A stretch of 64,000 nucleotides of DNA from contig CAWBYD010000003.1 in NCBI GenBank assembly GCA_963792915.1, positions 1,860,001 through 1,924,000 on the forward strand, written 5' to 3'. Both the position numbers and the translations under genes were made by a program. Under the pieces are notes generated by a model. It was not told the DNA's origin, ran no database searches, and saw only the letters and a list, made by a program, of their open reading frames with translations. Shown here in pieces: positions 15,638 through 24,292 of this stretch (the stretch's first letter is position 1; every line of letters begins with the position of its first letter). Source of the DNA: Solirubrobacter sp963792915. Lineage in GTDB: Bacteria > Actinomycetota > Thermoleophilia > Solirubrobacterales > Solirubrobacteraceae.

Positions 15638-17263
15638 TTGAAGACGGTCTTCCTCGGCACGTCGCAATTCGCCGCCGTCGTGCTGCGCCGGCTCGCCGCG
15701 TCCGCGCACGAGGTGGCGCTGGTGGTGACGCGCCCGGATGCGCGCCAGGGCCGCGGGCAGCGCCTCACGCCGCCGCCGGTGGCGCTGGCGGCGGGCGAGC
15801 TGGGCCTGGAGTACATCCAGCCCGAGCAGCTGCACGTGCCCGAGGTGCTCGAGCAGATCGCGGCGGCCGAGCCCGACGTGCTCGCGACGTGCGCGTACGG
15901 CGTGCTGATCAAGGAGCCGCTGCTCTCGGACTACGAGATGCTCAACGTGCATCCGTCGCTGCTGCCGCGCTGGCGCGGCGCGGCGCCGATCGAGCGCGCG
16001 CTGATGGCCGGGGATGCCGAGACCGGCGTCGCGATCATGCGCGTCACCGCCGGCTGGGACGCCGGCCCGATCTACCTGCGGGCCGCCGAGCCGATCCGCC
16101 CCGACGACGACTATGGGACGCTCTCGGCGCGCCTGGAGACGCTCGGCGCGGATCTGCTCGTGCGCGCGCTCGACGAGCACCCCGCGCCGGTCGAGCAGGA
16201 CGAGTCGCTTGTCACCTACGCGAACAAGATCGGCCCGCGCGACCGGGCGCTGGACTTCACGGCGCCGCCGGGCGTGGTCGAGCGCACGGTGCGCGCGCTG
16301 CGTCCGCACATCGGGGCGCGGCTGGCGTTGCCCGACGGCAGCTTCCTCGGCGTCGTCGCGTCGCGGGTCGACGGGCCGACGCGCGCGCCGGCCGGCGGGC
16401 TCGTGCGCACCGAGGGTGAGCGGCTGCTGCTGGACTGCCGCGGCGGCGCGCTGGAGCTGACCGTTGTGCGCCCGGCCGGCGGGCGGGAGATGCCGGCGCG
16501 CGAGTGGCTGCGCGGCCTGCGCGACCTCAGCCTCGCGAACTTCCGCTTCGATCCGGCGCTGCCGGACCGCCCGCTCGACGAGGTGCTCGCCGCCGCGCGC
16601 GTGGAGTGGGCGGACGCGGCGGACGAGTGGTGGCCGAACGTCTGCGCGCTCGCCGAGCGCGGGACGCGCGACGTGCTCGAGGCCATGCGCGCGCTGGCCG
16701 CCGACCCCGACGCCGATGCGCGCGCGCTCGCGGCCTACGTCCTCGGCCAGCTCGCTCACGGCGCGTTCGCGGATGAGCAGGCCGCGGCGCTCGCCGCGAT
16801 GGCGAGCGAGGAGCGCAGCGCGGGCGTGACCGCCGCGATCGCCTACGCCTACGGGCACCTCGGCGCGCCGTACGGCCAGGACTGGTTGCTCGAGCACGCC
16901 GGCGACGCCGACCCGGACATCCGCGAGGCGGTCGCCTTCGCGCTCGGCGGGCGCGGCGACGAGCGCTCGCTACAGGCGCTGATCGAGCTCTCGGGCGACG
17001 GTGAGGGCGACGTGCGCGACTGGGCCACGTTCGCGCTCGGCACGCTCGCCGCGCAGGACACGCCGCCGCTGCGCGACGCGCTGGCCGCGCGGCTGGAGGA
17101 CCCCGACGAGACCACGCGGCTGGAGGCCGCGCATGGGCTGGTCATGCGCGGCGACCCGCGCGGGACCGGACCGGCTCGCGAGCTGCTCGCGCGCTCCGGC
17201 GGCGTCGACAGCGTGTGGGCGCGGCACCTGCGGATCGAGACCGCCGAGCGGCTCGAGGAATGA
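15638..17263 (+). CDS. fmt: methionyl-tRNA formyltransferase fused to a C-terminal HEAT-repeat domain
   Basis: Formylates Met-tRNA for translation initiation. Residues 1 to about 300 are a complete Fmt: FLGTSQFAAVVL at the start, catalytic N103, H105 and D141 (NVHPSLLPRWRG, GWDAGP), then the C-terminal tRNA-binding barrel (RDRALDFTAPPG to REWLRGL). Instead of stopping at about 310, the frame continues without interruption to residue 541. The extra part consists of alpha-helical repeats of the HEAT/PBS-lyase type (ARALAAYVLGQLAHG, IREAVAFALGGRGDERSLQA, VRDWATFALGTLA, TRLEAAHGLVMRGD). The TTG start at 15638 follows the MITE directly. Encoded with def, as usual, but the fusion is uncommon. Confidence 0.92.
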   Translation: MKTVFLGTSQFAAVVLRRLAASAHEVALVVTRPDARQGRGQRLTPPPVALAAGELGLEYIQPEQLHVPEVLEQIAAAEPDVLATCAYGVLIKEPLLSDYEMLNVHPSLLPRWRGAAPIERALMAGDAETGVAIMRVTAGWDAGPIYLRAAEPIRPDDDYGTLSARLETLGADLLVRALDEHPAPVEQDESLVTYANKIGPRDRALDFTAPPGVVERTVRALRPHIGARLALPDGSFLGVVASRVDGPTRAPAGGLVRTEGERLLLDCRGGALELTVVRPAGGREMPAREWLRGLRDLSLANFRFDPALPDRPLDEVLAAARVEWADAADEWWPNVCALAERGTRDVLEAMRALAADPDADARALAAYVLGQLAHGAFADEQAAALAAMASEERSAGVTAAIAYAYGHLGAPYGQDWLLEHAGDADPDIREAVAFALGGRGDERSLQALIELSGDGEGDVRDWATFALGTLAAQDTPPLRDALAARLEDPDETTRLEAAHGLVMRGDPRGTGPARELLARSGGVDSVWARHLRIETAERLEE

Positions 17264-17306
17264 AGCGGCTCGGGGCGCCGCAGGGCGCCCCGAGGGAAAC
17301 GTTCGG

Positions 17307-18842
17307 CTACCAGGCCGGCGTGGCCGCGGGGTCCGCAGCGGCCGCGGGAGCCGGCGCCGCGGGCGCGGGCGCCGGATCGGCGGGCGGCGCGGGTGCGGGA
17401 GCCGGTGCGGCCGGAGCCGCGGGGGCCGGAGCGGGAGCGGCGGGTGCCGGAGCGGCCGGGGCCGGATCGGCGGGCTTCGGCGCCGGGGCCGGGTCAGCCG
17501 GCGCCGGCGAGTCGGCGTGGGTGGGCGCGGACTTCGCGTCGTCGGCCGGCGCGCTCGCCGGCGGGTCGGCGGGCTTGGCGTCGTCGGCGGGCTTGGCGTC
17601 GTCGGCGGGCTTGGCGGAGTCGGCGGGCTTGGCGTCGTCGGCGGGCTTGGCGGAGTCGGCGGGCGTCGTGGCGTCGGCCGGCGTGCTCGCCGTGGCGTCG
17701 GCGGGCGTGGCGGCGTCGGCCGGCGTGCTCGCCGTGGCGTCGGCGGGCGTGGCGGCGTCGGCCGGCGTGCTCGCCGTGGCGTCGGCGGGCGTGGCGGCGT
17801 CGGCCGGCGTGCTCGCCGGGTCGGCGGCGGGCGTCGGGGCGGGGTCGGGCGCCGTCGTGACCGGCTGCTCGGAGACGGGTGCGGGCGCGTCGGCCGGCGG
17901 GGCGGGCGTGTCGGCGGTCGGCGCGGGATCGTCGGCCGGCGGCGCCGGCGTCTCGACCGGATCGTCGGTCACCGGCGGCGCGGGATCCGTGGGCGCGGGC
18001 GCCTCGGTCGCGGGCGGCGCCGGGGGCGGCACGGGCAGCCCGTCGGGGTAGCCGTCGCCGTCGCGGTCGTCCATGCCGTCGGGCCTGCCGTCGCCGTCGG
18101 TGTCCGGGTTCGTCGGGTCGCTGCCATTGCGCACCTCGGCGGCGTTGGACACGCCGTCGCCGTCGGAATCGTCGTCACCGTCGATGATGCCGTTGCCGTT
18201 GGTGTCGCCGTTGGGGATCGTCGAGGCGATCTTGAACTCGGTCAGGTTCGAGAGGCCGGTCGAGGCGTCGGTCGCCGAGGCGTCCGTCGGGTCGCTCGCG
18301 CTGTGCCCGTTCGCCTCCTCCCAGTTGTTCGGGATCCCATCGCCGTCGGAGTCGGTCGTGTTGTCGGGCGCGGTGAAGCCGCTGGGCCCGAAGTTGCCGG
18401 AGGAAGCGTCGGTGTTGACCTCACCGGTGACGACGCGCTTGGCGCGCGTGCGCACCGGCGCGGACGTGGCGGGCGGGCCGTTGACAGCGTCGAGCACGCC
18501 GAAGCTCGCGCCAGTGCGGGCGCTGCCCGTGCCCGTGAGGCCTGAGAGGCCGACGGCGGCCGTCGCACCCGCGGGAGCCGGGGCCGCGCCCTTGCGCGAC
18601 TGCCCCTGCGGCGAGCGCGGCGCATGCGCCGGCGGCATGGCCGCGAGCTTGACGTTCGTCACGTCGTTCGGACGCAGACCCTGCGGCCAGTCCTTCCAGC
18701 CGACGAGGGGCGCGGCGAGTGCGCCCATGCCCAGGGTCCCGGCGATCAGGCCGGTGGCGATGGTCCCCGCGAAGCGGAGATCGCCGAGCGCCGACGGCCG
18801 TGCCGTGCGCGTGGTGATCATGGTGCTGTCAGTGTCCGACAT
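17307..18842 (-). CDS. secreted thrombospondin type 3 repeat protein with long Pro/Ala/Thr repeat tail (511 aa)
   Basis: ATG at 18842 with a GGGGAAG ribosome binding site. A hydrophobic N-terminal segment (TIATGLIAGTLGMGALAAPL, about 25-45) acts as signal or anchor. A low-complexity region follows, then four to five calcium loops (about 165-265: DSDGDGIPNNWEE, DTNGNGIIDGDDDSDGDGVS, DTDGDGRPDGMDDRDGDGYPDG). The last 240 residues are Pro/Ala/Thr/Asp repeats, including four copies of a 14-residue unit and an AKPADD hexapeptide array. Likely a cell-surface or spacer protein with calcium-stabilised head; function unknown. It lies opposite and between fmt and rsmB, interrupting the housekeeping series. 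Confidence 0.8.
   Translation of the reverse strand: MSDTDSTMITTRTARPSALGDLRFAGTIATGLIAGTLGMGALAAPLVGWKDWPQGLRPNDVTNVKLAAMPPAHAPRSPQGQSRKGAAPAPAGATAAVGLSGLTGTGSARTGASFGVLDAVNGPPATSAPVRTRAKRVVTGEVNTDASSGNFGPSGFTAPDNTTDSDGDGIPNNWEEANGHSASDPTDASATDASTGLSNLTEFKIASTIPNGDTNGNGIIDGDDDSDGDGVSNAAEVRNGSDPTNPDTDGDGRPDGMDDRDGDGYPDGLPVPPPAPPATEAPAPTDPAPPVTDDPVETPAPPADDPAPTADTPAPPADAPAPVSEQPVTTAPDPAPTPAADPASTPADAATPADATASTPADAATPADATASTPADAATPADATASTPADATTPADSAKPADDAKPADSAKPADDAKPADDAKPADPPASAPADDAKSAPTHADSPAPADPAPAPKPADPAPAAPAPAAPAPAPAAPAAPAPAPAPPADPAPAPAAPAPAAAADPAATPAW
17671..17838. repeat. tandem 42-bp repeat, four copies
   Basis: Copies begin at 17671, 17713, 17755 and 17797 and encode the 14-residue unit ATPADATASTPADA on the minus strand. 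The last copy is degenerate. A shorter 18-bp array (KPADDA/KPADSA) lies next to it at about 17564-17663. Confidence 0.85.
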
Positions 18843-19101
18843 GTTCTGGCTTCCCCTTCCGTGGCCAGTGTCGGCAAGTTGTACGGGTTCCATTAGCCCC
18901 CGTGGGGCGAATTGATGACGAGGGCAGAGATTTGGACAAACGTACGAGCATTCTGCGAAACAGCTGCAAATAGCCCATTTCGAAGCTTGAACAAGGCACC
19001 GGAAGCCGGACGACTCTACGACATTGGCGCCTTCGCCCTCATCCTGGGGCGGCCGCGGCACCGCCGGAGAGCCAATCAGACCACGGTCGCCGCGTAAAGT
19101 C
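18843..19101. promoter_or_regulatory. AT-richer intergenic region between the repeat protein and rsmB
   Basis: This 259-bp stretch is visibly richer in A/T than its surroundings and carries the upstream region of the divergent secreted protein. A CCCCCGTGGGG hairpin lies near 18896-18906. TAAAGT at 19095-19100 is a -10-like sequence, but it lies too close to the rsmB TTG to be its promoter without a shifted start. I see no convincing gene in it. Confidence 0.35.
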
Positions 19102-20436
19102 TTGACGCACAAACACCTCCACGTCGCACCGGCGCGCGCCGCCGCGTACCTCGTGGTTCGGCGCGTCTTCGAGCAGGGAGCGTGGGCCGACCGCGCGCTG
19201 CACGGCGAGGCGCGCCGGCTGGAGCTCGACGCGCGCGACTGGGCGCTGGCGACGAACCTCACCTTCGGGACGGTGCAGCGCGTCGCGACGCTCGACCACG
19301 TGATCGCGACGCTCGCGGGCCGGCCGGTCGCCAAGCTCGACGCGGCGATGCTGGCCGCGCTGCGGCTCGGCGTGTTCCAGCTCGCGTTCCTGGACCGCGT
19401 GCCCGCGCACGCCGCGGTCGGCGAGTCCGTCGAGCTCGTCAAGGCCGACGCCCCGCGCGGCGCCGGGCTGGTCAACGCGGTGCTGCGCCGCGCCGTGCGC
19501 GAGGCGCGCCCGCTGATCGCCGCGCTGCCGGACGCCACGCCCCAGCAGGCCGCGCTCAAGCACTCGCATCCGGAGTGGATCGCGCAGCTGTGGTTCGACA
19601 CGCTCGGCGCCGAGGCGGCGCGCGCGCTGCTGGCCGCCGGCAACGAGCCCGCGGAGGCCGTGCTGCGCGCGAACGCCCTGCGCACGACGCCAGCGGCCCT
19701 GGCCGAGCGCCTCGGCGTCCCCACCCGCCGCAGCGAGGACCTGCCGGAGGCGCTGATCCTCGACGCCGCGTTCGACGCCTTCTCCTCGCAGGAGTGGCGC
19801 GAGGGGCTGTTCATGCCGCAGTCGCGCGCCGCGATGACCGTCGCGCGCGTGCTGGCGCCCGCGCCCGGGGAGCGCGTGCTCGACCTCTGCGCGGCGCCGG
19901 GCGGCAAGACGACGCACCTCGCCGCCTTGATGGGCGACCGCGGCCGGATCACGGCCGTCGAGCGCCACGAGGGCCGCGCCGAGGCGCTCCGGCGCACCGC
20001 GCAGCGGATGGGCGCCACGAGCGTTCAGGTGCGCGTCGCCGACGCCGCCGTCGCGCAGGAGGCCGGCGCGTATGACCGGGTGCTCGTCGACCCGCCGTGC
20101 AGCGATCTCGGCACGCTCGCGGCGCGCCCCGACGCGCGCTGGCACAAGGCGGGGCGCCCGGAGGCGCTGGCTGAGCTGCAGGCCCGCATCCTGGCCGCGG
20201 GAGCGAGCGCGCTGCGGCCCGGCGGTACCCTGGTCTACTCGACCTGCACGATCTCGCCAGCCGAGAACGAACGCGTCGTGGAAGCCTTCCTGCGCGCCAA
20301 CGACGACTTCACGGCCGACGATCTGGGCTCAGAGGTCCCCGTGTGGAAGCATCCGACCATGCCGCGCCACCTCCAGACGTACCCCCACCGTGACCACACC
20401 GACGGTTTCTTCATCGCGAGGCTGGTGCGCGCGTGA
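19102..20436 (+). CDS. rsmB: 16S rRNA (cytosine-C5)-methyltransferase RsmB
   Basis: Methylates C967 of 16S rRNA (E. coli numbering). The 444 residues have an N-terminal NusB-like RNA-binding domain (about 5-140) and a C-terminal Rossmann methyltransferase with the SAM motif LDLCAAPGGKTTHL (about 255-268). The two catalytic cysteines lie in DPPCSDLGTL (about 330) and YSTCTISPAENE (about 380). The TTG at 19102 is the only suitable start in frame near the NusB-like opening; no ribosome binding site is seen. It overlaps the following zinc-ribbon gene by GTGA. Confidence 0.9.
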   Translation: MTHKHLHVAPARAAAYLVVRRVFEQGAWADRALHGEARRLELDARDWALATNLTFGTVQRVATLDHVIATLAGRPVAKLDAAMLAALRLGVFQLAFLDRVPAHAAVGESVELVKADAPRGAGLVNAVLRRAVREARPLIAALPDATPQQAALKHSHPEWIAQLWFDTLGAEAARALLAAGNEPAEAVLRANALRTTPAALAERLGVPTRRSEDLPEALILDAAFDAFSSQEWREGLFMPQSRAAMTVARVLAPAPGERVLDLCAAPGGKTTHLAALMGDRGRITAVERHEGRAEALRRTAQRMGATSVQVRVADAAVAQEAGAYDRVLVDPPCSDLGTLAARPDARWHKAGRPEALAELQARILAAGASALRPGGTLVYSTCTISPAENERVVEAFLRANDDFTADDLGSEVPVWKHPTMPRHLQTYPHRDHTDGFFIARLVRA

Positions 20437-20654
20437 GCGACGTCGACCTCGGCTCGGTCTGCCCGTCCTGCCACGAGCCATGGCTGCGGCCCACCAACCT
20501 CCCCGGCCGCTACCGCTGCGTGAACTGCCTGCACCGCTTCGAGCTGCGCTCGGTGTGCCCGAACTGCGGCGAGCACTCGACGATCGTGCGCATGTCGAAC
20601 ACGGCGCTCTACGTGTGCGGGCACTGCCAGGCATCGATGCTCGCCCCGATCTGA
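20433..20654 (+). CDS. zinc-ribbon protein, double (73 aa)
   Basis: The GTG start at 20433 overlaps the rsmB stop (GTGA). The protein has four CxxC knuckles (CPSC, CVNC, CPNC, CGHC), enough for two zinc sites, and little else. Its stop overlaps the ATG of rpe (TGATG), so rsmB, this gene and rpe are tightly coupled. Such small rubredoxin-like proteins often bind nucleic acid or protein partners. Function unknown. Confidence 0.78.
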   Translation: MSDVDLGSVCPSCHEPWLRPTNLPGRYRCVNCLHRFELRSVCPNCGEHSTIVRMSNTALYVCGHCQASMLAPI

Positions 20655-21301
20655 TGCGCGGCGTCGCCCCTTCGATCCTCGCGGCCGACTTCGGCCGCCT
20701 CGCCGAGCAGGTGCAGACCGTGCTCGACGGCGGCGCCGCGGTCATCCACGTCGACGTCATGGACGGCCACTTCGTCCCGCCGATCACGATGGGCCCGCTC
20801 GCCGTCCAGGCGATCGCGGACACGGTCCACGCGGCCGGCGCGAAGATCGACGTGCACCTGATGGTCGAGCGTCCTGAGCGCTACGCGCAGGACTTCGCGG
20901 CCGCGGGCGCGGACTCGATCACGGCGCACGTCGAGGCCACCCCGCACGCCAACTACGCGCTGCAGGCGATCCGCGAAGCCGGCTGCGCGGCCGGGCTCGC
21001 GCTCAACCCCGGCACGCCCGCCGACGCGGTTCGCGAGCTGACACCGGACCTCGTGCTGTGCATGACGGTCAACCCGGGCTGGGGCGGCCAGCGCTTTCTT
21101 GAGGCTTCACTCTCCAAACTGGAGCGCTTGCGCGAGCTGATCGGGCCCGACGTCGTGCTCGAGGTCGACGGCGGGATCGACGCCGCGACCGCGGCCCGCT
21201 GTGCCCGGGCGGGCGCGACGCTGTTCGTCGCCGGCACAGCGGTGTTCGGCACCCCCGACCCTGCCGCGGCCGTGCAGGAGATCGCGGCGGCCGTCGCGTG
21301 A
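20654..21301 (+). CDS. rpe: ribulose-phosphate 3-epimerase
   Basis: Interconverts ribulose 5-phosphate and xylulose 5-phosphate in the pentose phosphate pathway. A 215-residue TIM barrel with the complete set of motifs: APSILAADFGRLAEQV, the metal/catalytic HVDVMDGHFVPPITMG (about 33-48), DVHLMVERPERY, MTVNPGWGGQRF (about 140-151) and EVDGGID (about 175). Its start shares one base with the stop of the zinc-ribbon gene. Confidence 0.95.
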   Translation: MRGVAPSILAADFGRLAEQVQTVLDGGAAVIHVDVMDGHFVPPITMGPLAVQAIADTVHAAGAKIDVHLMVERPERYAQDFAAAGADSITAHVEATPHANYALQAIREAGCAAGLALNPGTPADAVRELTPDLVLCMTVNPGWGGQRFLEASLSKLERLRELIGPDVVLEVDGGIDAATAARCARAGATLFVAGTAVFGTPDPAAAVQEIAAAVA

Positions 21302-21355
21302 CCGTGGTTTGCGCAGTCCTCTGTACGGCCAGCCGTATGTGAAGGTGTTCACAGG

Positions 21356-21727
21356 GTGACGAAACTTGCACTCGTGGACTGCACCGTCCTCATAGTCGAC
21401 GACCACCCGTCGTTTCGGGCCAGCGCGCGCGTGCTGCTCGAGTCGGAGGGGTTCAACGTCGTCGGCGAGGCGGTGGACGGGGCGAGCGCGGTCGAGGAGA
21501 CCTACCGCCTGCGTCCCCAGCTCGTGCTGCTCGACGTCCAGCTCCCGGACATCGACGGCTTCGACGTCGCAGCGCGCATCACCGGGCACCCGGACTCGCC
21601 CGCGGTGATCCTCGTCTCGAGCCGCGACTCCTCGGACTTCGGCCCGCTCGTCTCGCGCTCCGGCGCGCGCGGGTTCGTCCCGAAGGCCGAGCTGTCCGGC
21701 GAGCGCGTGCAGGAGCTGTTGCTTTGA
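21356..21727 (+). CDS. single-domain response regulator (receiver only, 123 aa)
   Basis: A stand-alone CheY-like receiver with the acidic pair in VDDHPS and the phospho-acceptor Asp in LVLLDVQLPDIDG (about residue 63). The switch Ser is in ILVSSRDSSD and the conserved Lys in FVPKAELSG. There is no output domain. The GTG at 21356 is taken as start; a second in-frame GTG lies 18 bp downstream. It overlaps the kinase gene (TTGA), so it is probably phosphorylated by, or a sink for, that kinase. Confidence 0.85.
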   Translation: MTKLALVDCTVLIVDDHPSFRASARVLLESEGFNVVGEAVDGASAVEETYRLRPQLVLLDVQLPDIDGFDVAARITGHPDSPAVILVSSRDSSDFGPLVSRSGARGFVPKAELSGERVQELLL

Positions 21728-23457
21728 CGACCCTCACGCGGGCGCTGGCGATGCTGGCGCTCGCGGCACTGCTCGTCGGCCTGGCCGGAGCGGGGGTGAT
21801 CCTCGGCTCCGACCACGCGGCGCACCGCGGGCTGGGCGCCGCGGTCGTGTTCTTCATCGGCGCCGCCTGGGTCGGAACCGGCCTGTACGCGTGGTGGCGG
21901 CGGCCGGCCAACCGCTTCGGCGCACTGATGACGTGGACCGGCTTCGCCTGGCTGCTGACGGCCTTCACGGCCGCCGACGCGCCGGGCGTGTTCACCCTCG
22001 CGGTGATCGCCGCGAACCTCTACATCGCGGCGTTCGTGCACCTGCTGCTCTCCTACCCCGAGGGCCGCGTGCACTCGCGCGGCGAGCGGCGGCTCGTGAT
22101 CGCCGGCTACGCGCTCGCGCTCGCCGGCCCGCTGCCGGTCCTGATGTTCGGGTTCGACACGAGCCCGGTCGGCTGCGACTGCCCGGACTCGGTGATCCAG
22201 ATCTCGGGCGCGACCGCGCCGGGCACGATCATGGACGTCGTCGCCAGCGCCCTCGCGCTCGTGCTGGTCGGCTGGGTCGTGGTCCTGCTCGTGCGCCGCT
22301 GGCGTGCGGCCAGCGCGCCGCAGCGCGTCACGATGGCGCCGCTGCTGTGGTCGGGCACCGCGCTGCTGATCCTCGTCGCGGCCGGGATCGGCGCCGAGAG
22401 CGTGACGGGGACCAGCGGCGTCTCCAGCCTGTTGCTGGTGCTCAGCCAGCTGATCTTCGGCTCGGTGCCGTTCACGTTCCTGTTCGGGCTGCTGCGCACG
22501 CGCGTGGCCCGCGCCGACGCCGTCGCCGAGCTGCTCCTGCGCCTCGGCGAGGCGCCCGGTACCGACGGGCTGCGCGGCCTGCTGGCCGACGCGCTGGGCG
22601 ACCGCTCGCTGATGCTCGTGTTCTGGATCGACGGCCGCTGGGTCAAGCGCGACGGGACGCCCTGCGGGCTGCCGCGCGACCGCGCGTGGACGGCGGTGGA
22701 GCTCGAGGGCCGCCGCGTCGGCGCGATCGTCCACGATCGCAGCCTGGCCGACGAGCCGGAGCTGCTCGGCTCGATCGCCGCGGCCGCCGGGCTGGCCGTC
22801 GAGCACGAGCGCCTCGAGGCCGCGCTGGGCGCGCGCCTGGAGGAGCTGCGGCGCTCGCGCGCCCGGATCGTCGAGGCCGGCCTGGCCGAGCGCCGGCGGC
22901 TCGAGCGCAACCTGCACGACGGCGCCCAGCAGCGGCTCGTCGCGCTCTCGCTGACGCTGCGGATCGCCCAGAACCAGATCGCCAAGGCGCCCGAGAAGGC
23001 GGCGTCGATGGTGGGTGACGCGCAGGAGGAGCTCACCCGCGCGCTCGAGGAGCTGCGCGAACTGGCTCGCGGCATCCACCCCGCCGTGCTGTCCGATCGC
23101 GGACTGCAGGCCGCGGTCGAGGCGCTGGCGGTGCGCTCGCCGCTGCCGGTCAAGGTGGTCGAGGTGCCGGGCGAGCGGCTGCCCGAGCCCGTCGAGGCCG
23201 CGGCCTACTTCGTGATCTCTGAGGCGCTGACCAACGTGGCCAAGTACGCCAACGCGAACGAGGCCACGGTCGCGGTGCGCCGCGTCAACGGCCACGCCGA
23301 GGTCGAGGTGCGCGACGATGGCGTGGGCGGCGCCGACCCCGGCCGCGGGTCGGGCCTGCGCGGGCTCGCCGACCGCGTCGGCGCGCTGGACGGTTTCCTG
23401 GCGCTCGACTCCCCACCCGGGTCGGGCACTACTCTGCGAGCGGAGATTCCCGTATGA
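21724..23457 (+). CDS. NarL-family sensor histidine kinase, multi-TM
   Basis: A 577-residue membrane kinase. About eight hydrophobic segments fill residues 5-265. A soluble linker with a short coiled coil follows (HERLEAALGARLEELRRSRARI, about 360-380), then a HisKA_3 dimerisation domain with the phospho-acceptor His in LERNLHDGAQQRL and an HATPase domain (EALTNVAKYANA, DDGVGGADPGRGSGLRGLADR, PPGSGTTL). The TTG start overlaps the receiver stop. It forms a signalling module with the receivers on both sides and precedes an ABC exporter it may control. The signal is unknown; the membrane domain suggests a membrane or envelope cue. Confidence 0.88.
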   Translation: MTTLTRALAMLALAALLVGLAGAGVILGSDHAAHRGLGAAVVFFIGAAWVGTGLYAWWRRPANRFGALMTWTGFAWLLTAFTAADAPGVFTLAVIAANLYIAAFVHLLLSYPEGRVHSRGERRLVIAGYALALAGPLPVLMFGFDTSPVGCDCPDSVIQISGATAPGTIMDVVASALALVLVGWVVVLLVRRWRAASAPQRVTMAPLLWSGTALLILVAAGIGAESVTGTSGVSSLLLVLSQLIFGSVPFTFLFGLLRTRVARADAVAELLLRLGEAPGTDGLRGLLADALGDRSLMLVFWIDGRWVKRDGTPCGLPRDRAWTAVELEGRRVGAIVHDRSLADEPELLGSIAAAAGLAVEHERLEAALGARLEELRRSRARIVEAGLAERRRLERNLHDGAQQRLVALSLTLRIAQNQIAKAPEKAASMVGDAQEELTRALEELRELARGIHPAVLSDRGLQAAVEALAVRSPLPVKVVEVPGERLPEPVEAAAYFVISEALTNVAKYANANEATVAVRRVNGHAEVEVRDDGVGGADPGRGSGLRGLADRVGALDGFLALDSPPGSGTTLRAEIPV

Positions 23458-23500
23458 AGGCAAGCAGCCCCACCGGCCCACCCCGATCACCCGACCTTCG

Positions 23501-24166
23501 ATGAGCACCGACCACCCCCTCAAAGTCGTCGTCGCCGAGGACTCCGTGCTCCTGCGCGAGGGTCTCGTGCGGCTGCTGGAGGACTCCGGCTTCGAGGTGG
23601 CCGGCCAGGCCGGGGACGCGGAGGACCTGCTGCGCAAGGTCGGCGCGCACAAGCCCGACGTCGCGGTGATCGACGTCCGGATGCCGCCCAGCCACACCGA
23701 CGAGGGCCTGCGCGCCGCGCGCAAGATCCGCGCCGACCATCCCAACACCGGCGTGCTGGTGCTCTCCCAGTACGTCGAGGAGGCCTACGCGCTGGACCTG
23801 CTGTCGGAGTCCACCGAGAGCACCGGCTACCTGCTCAAGGACCGCGTGGCCGACGTCGACACGTTCACCGACGCCGTGCGCCGCGTGGCCGGAGGCGGCA
23901 GCGCGCTCGATCCCGAGGTCGTGGCCCTGCTGCTCGGCCGGCGCCGCCGCGAGGACCCGCTGGAGGGCCTGACGGCGCGCGAGCGCGAGGTGCTGGGGCT
24001 GATGGCCGAGGGCCGCTCGAACGCCGCCATCGCCGAGGCGCTGGTCGTGACCGAGCGCGCGGTCGAGAAGCACGTGACCTCGATCTTCTCCAAGCTCGAC
24101 CTCGCGCCGACGGTCGAGGATCACCGCCGCGTCCTCGCGGTGCTCGCGTACCTGCGCGCCGCCTGA
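23501..24166 (+). CDS. NarL/FixJ-type response regulator
   Basis: A 221-residue regulator: receiver (about 8-125) with AEDSVLL and phospho-acceptor Asp in VAVIDVRMPPSHTDEG, then a LuxR-type helix-turn-helix (about 155-215: LTAREREVLGLMAEGRSNAA, VTERAVEKHVTSIFSKLDL). The MPPSHTDEG form of the receiver is typical of the actinobacterial subgroup paired with HisKA_3 kinases. It begins 43 bp after the kinase stop and is followed by the ABC transporter operon, its most likely target. Confidence 0.9.
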   Translation: MSTDHPLKVVVAEDSVLLREGLVRLLEDSGFEVAGQAGDAEDLLRKVGAHKPDVAVIDVRMPPSHTDEGLRAARKIRADHPNTGVLVLSQYVEEAYALDLLSESTESTGYLLKDRVADVDTFTDAVRRVAGGGSALDPEVVALLLGRRRREDPLEGLTAREREVLGLMAEGRSNAAIAEALVVTERAVEKHVTSIFSKLDLAPTVEDHRRVLAVLAYLRAA

Positions 24167-24231
24167 GTCCGGGTGCAAACGTCTCGCTAACGCGGCGGGC
24201 GTCAACGCGGCCGGCAGAGGTAGGGTCAGCC

Positions 24232-24243
24232 CCACCCGGGTGG
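24232..24243. promoter_or_regulatory. 12-bp palindrome upstream of the ABC exporter operon
   Basis: CCACCCGGGTGG is a perfect palindrome between the response-regulator stop and the ABC ATPase start. TAGGGT (24221-24226) lies just before it. A regulator binding site is inferred; the palindrome could also occur by chance in this GC-rich DNA. Confidence 0.3.
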
Positions 24244-24292
24244 TCGTGGCACCCGAACGCTCACCGTTTCGAAACAGACGAGGATGGTCGGC

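Noticed and set aside
17564..17838. Regular repeats that could suggest a CRISPR array
   Set aside because: Repeats are contiguous without unique spacers and keep the reading frame of a Pro/Ala/Thr protein.
18912..19097. 61-codon open frame in the AT-richer spacer before rsmB
   Set aside because: No ribosome binding site, no recognisable motif, and atypical composition; more likely non-coding promoter region.
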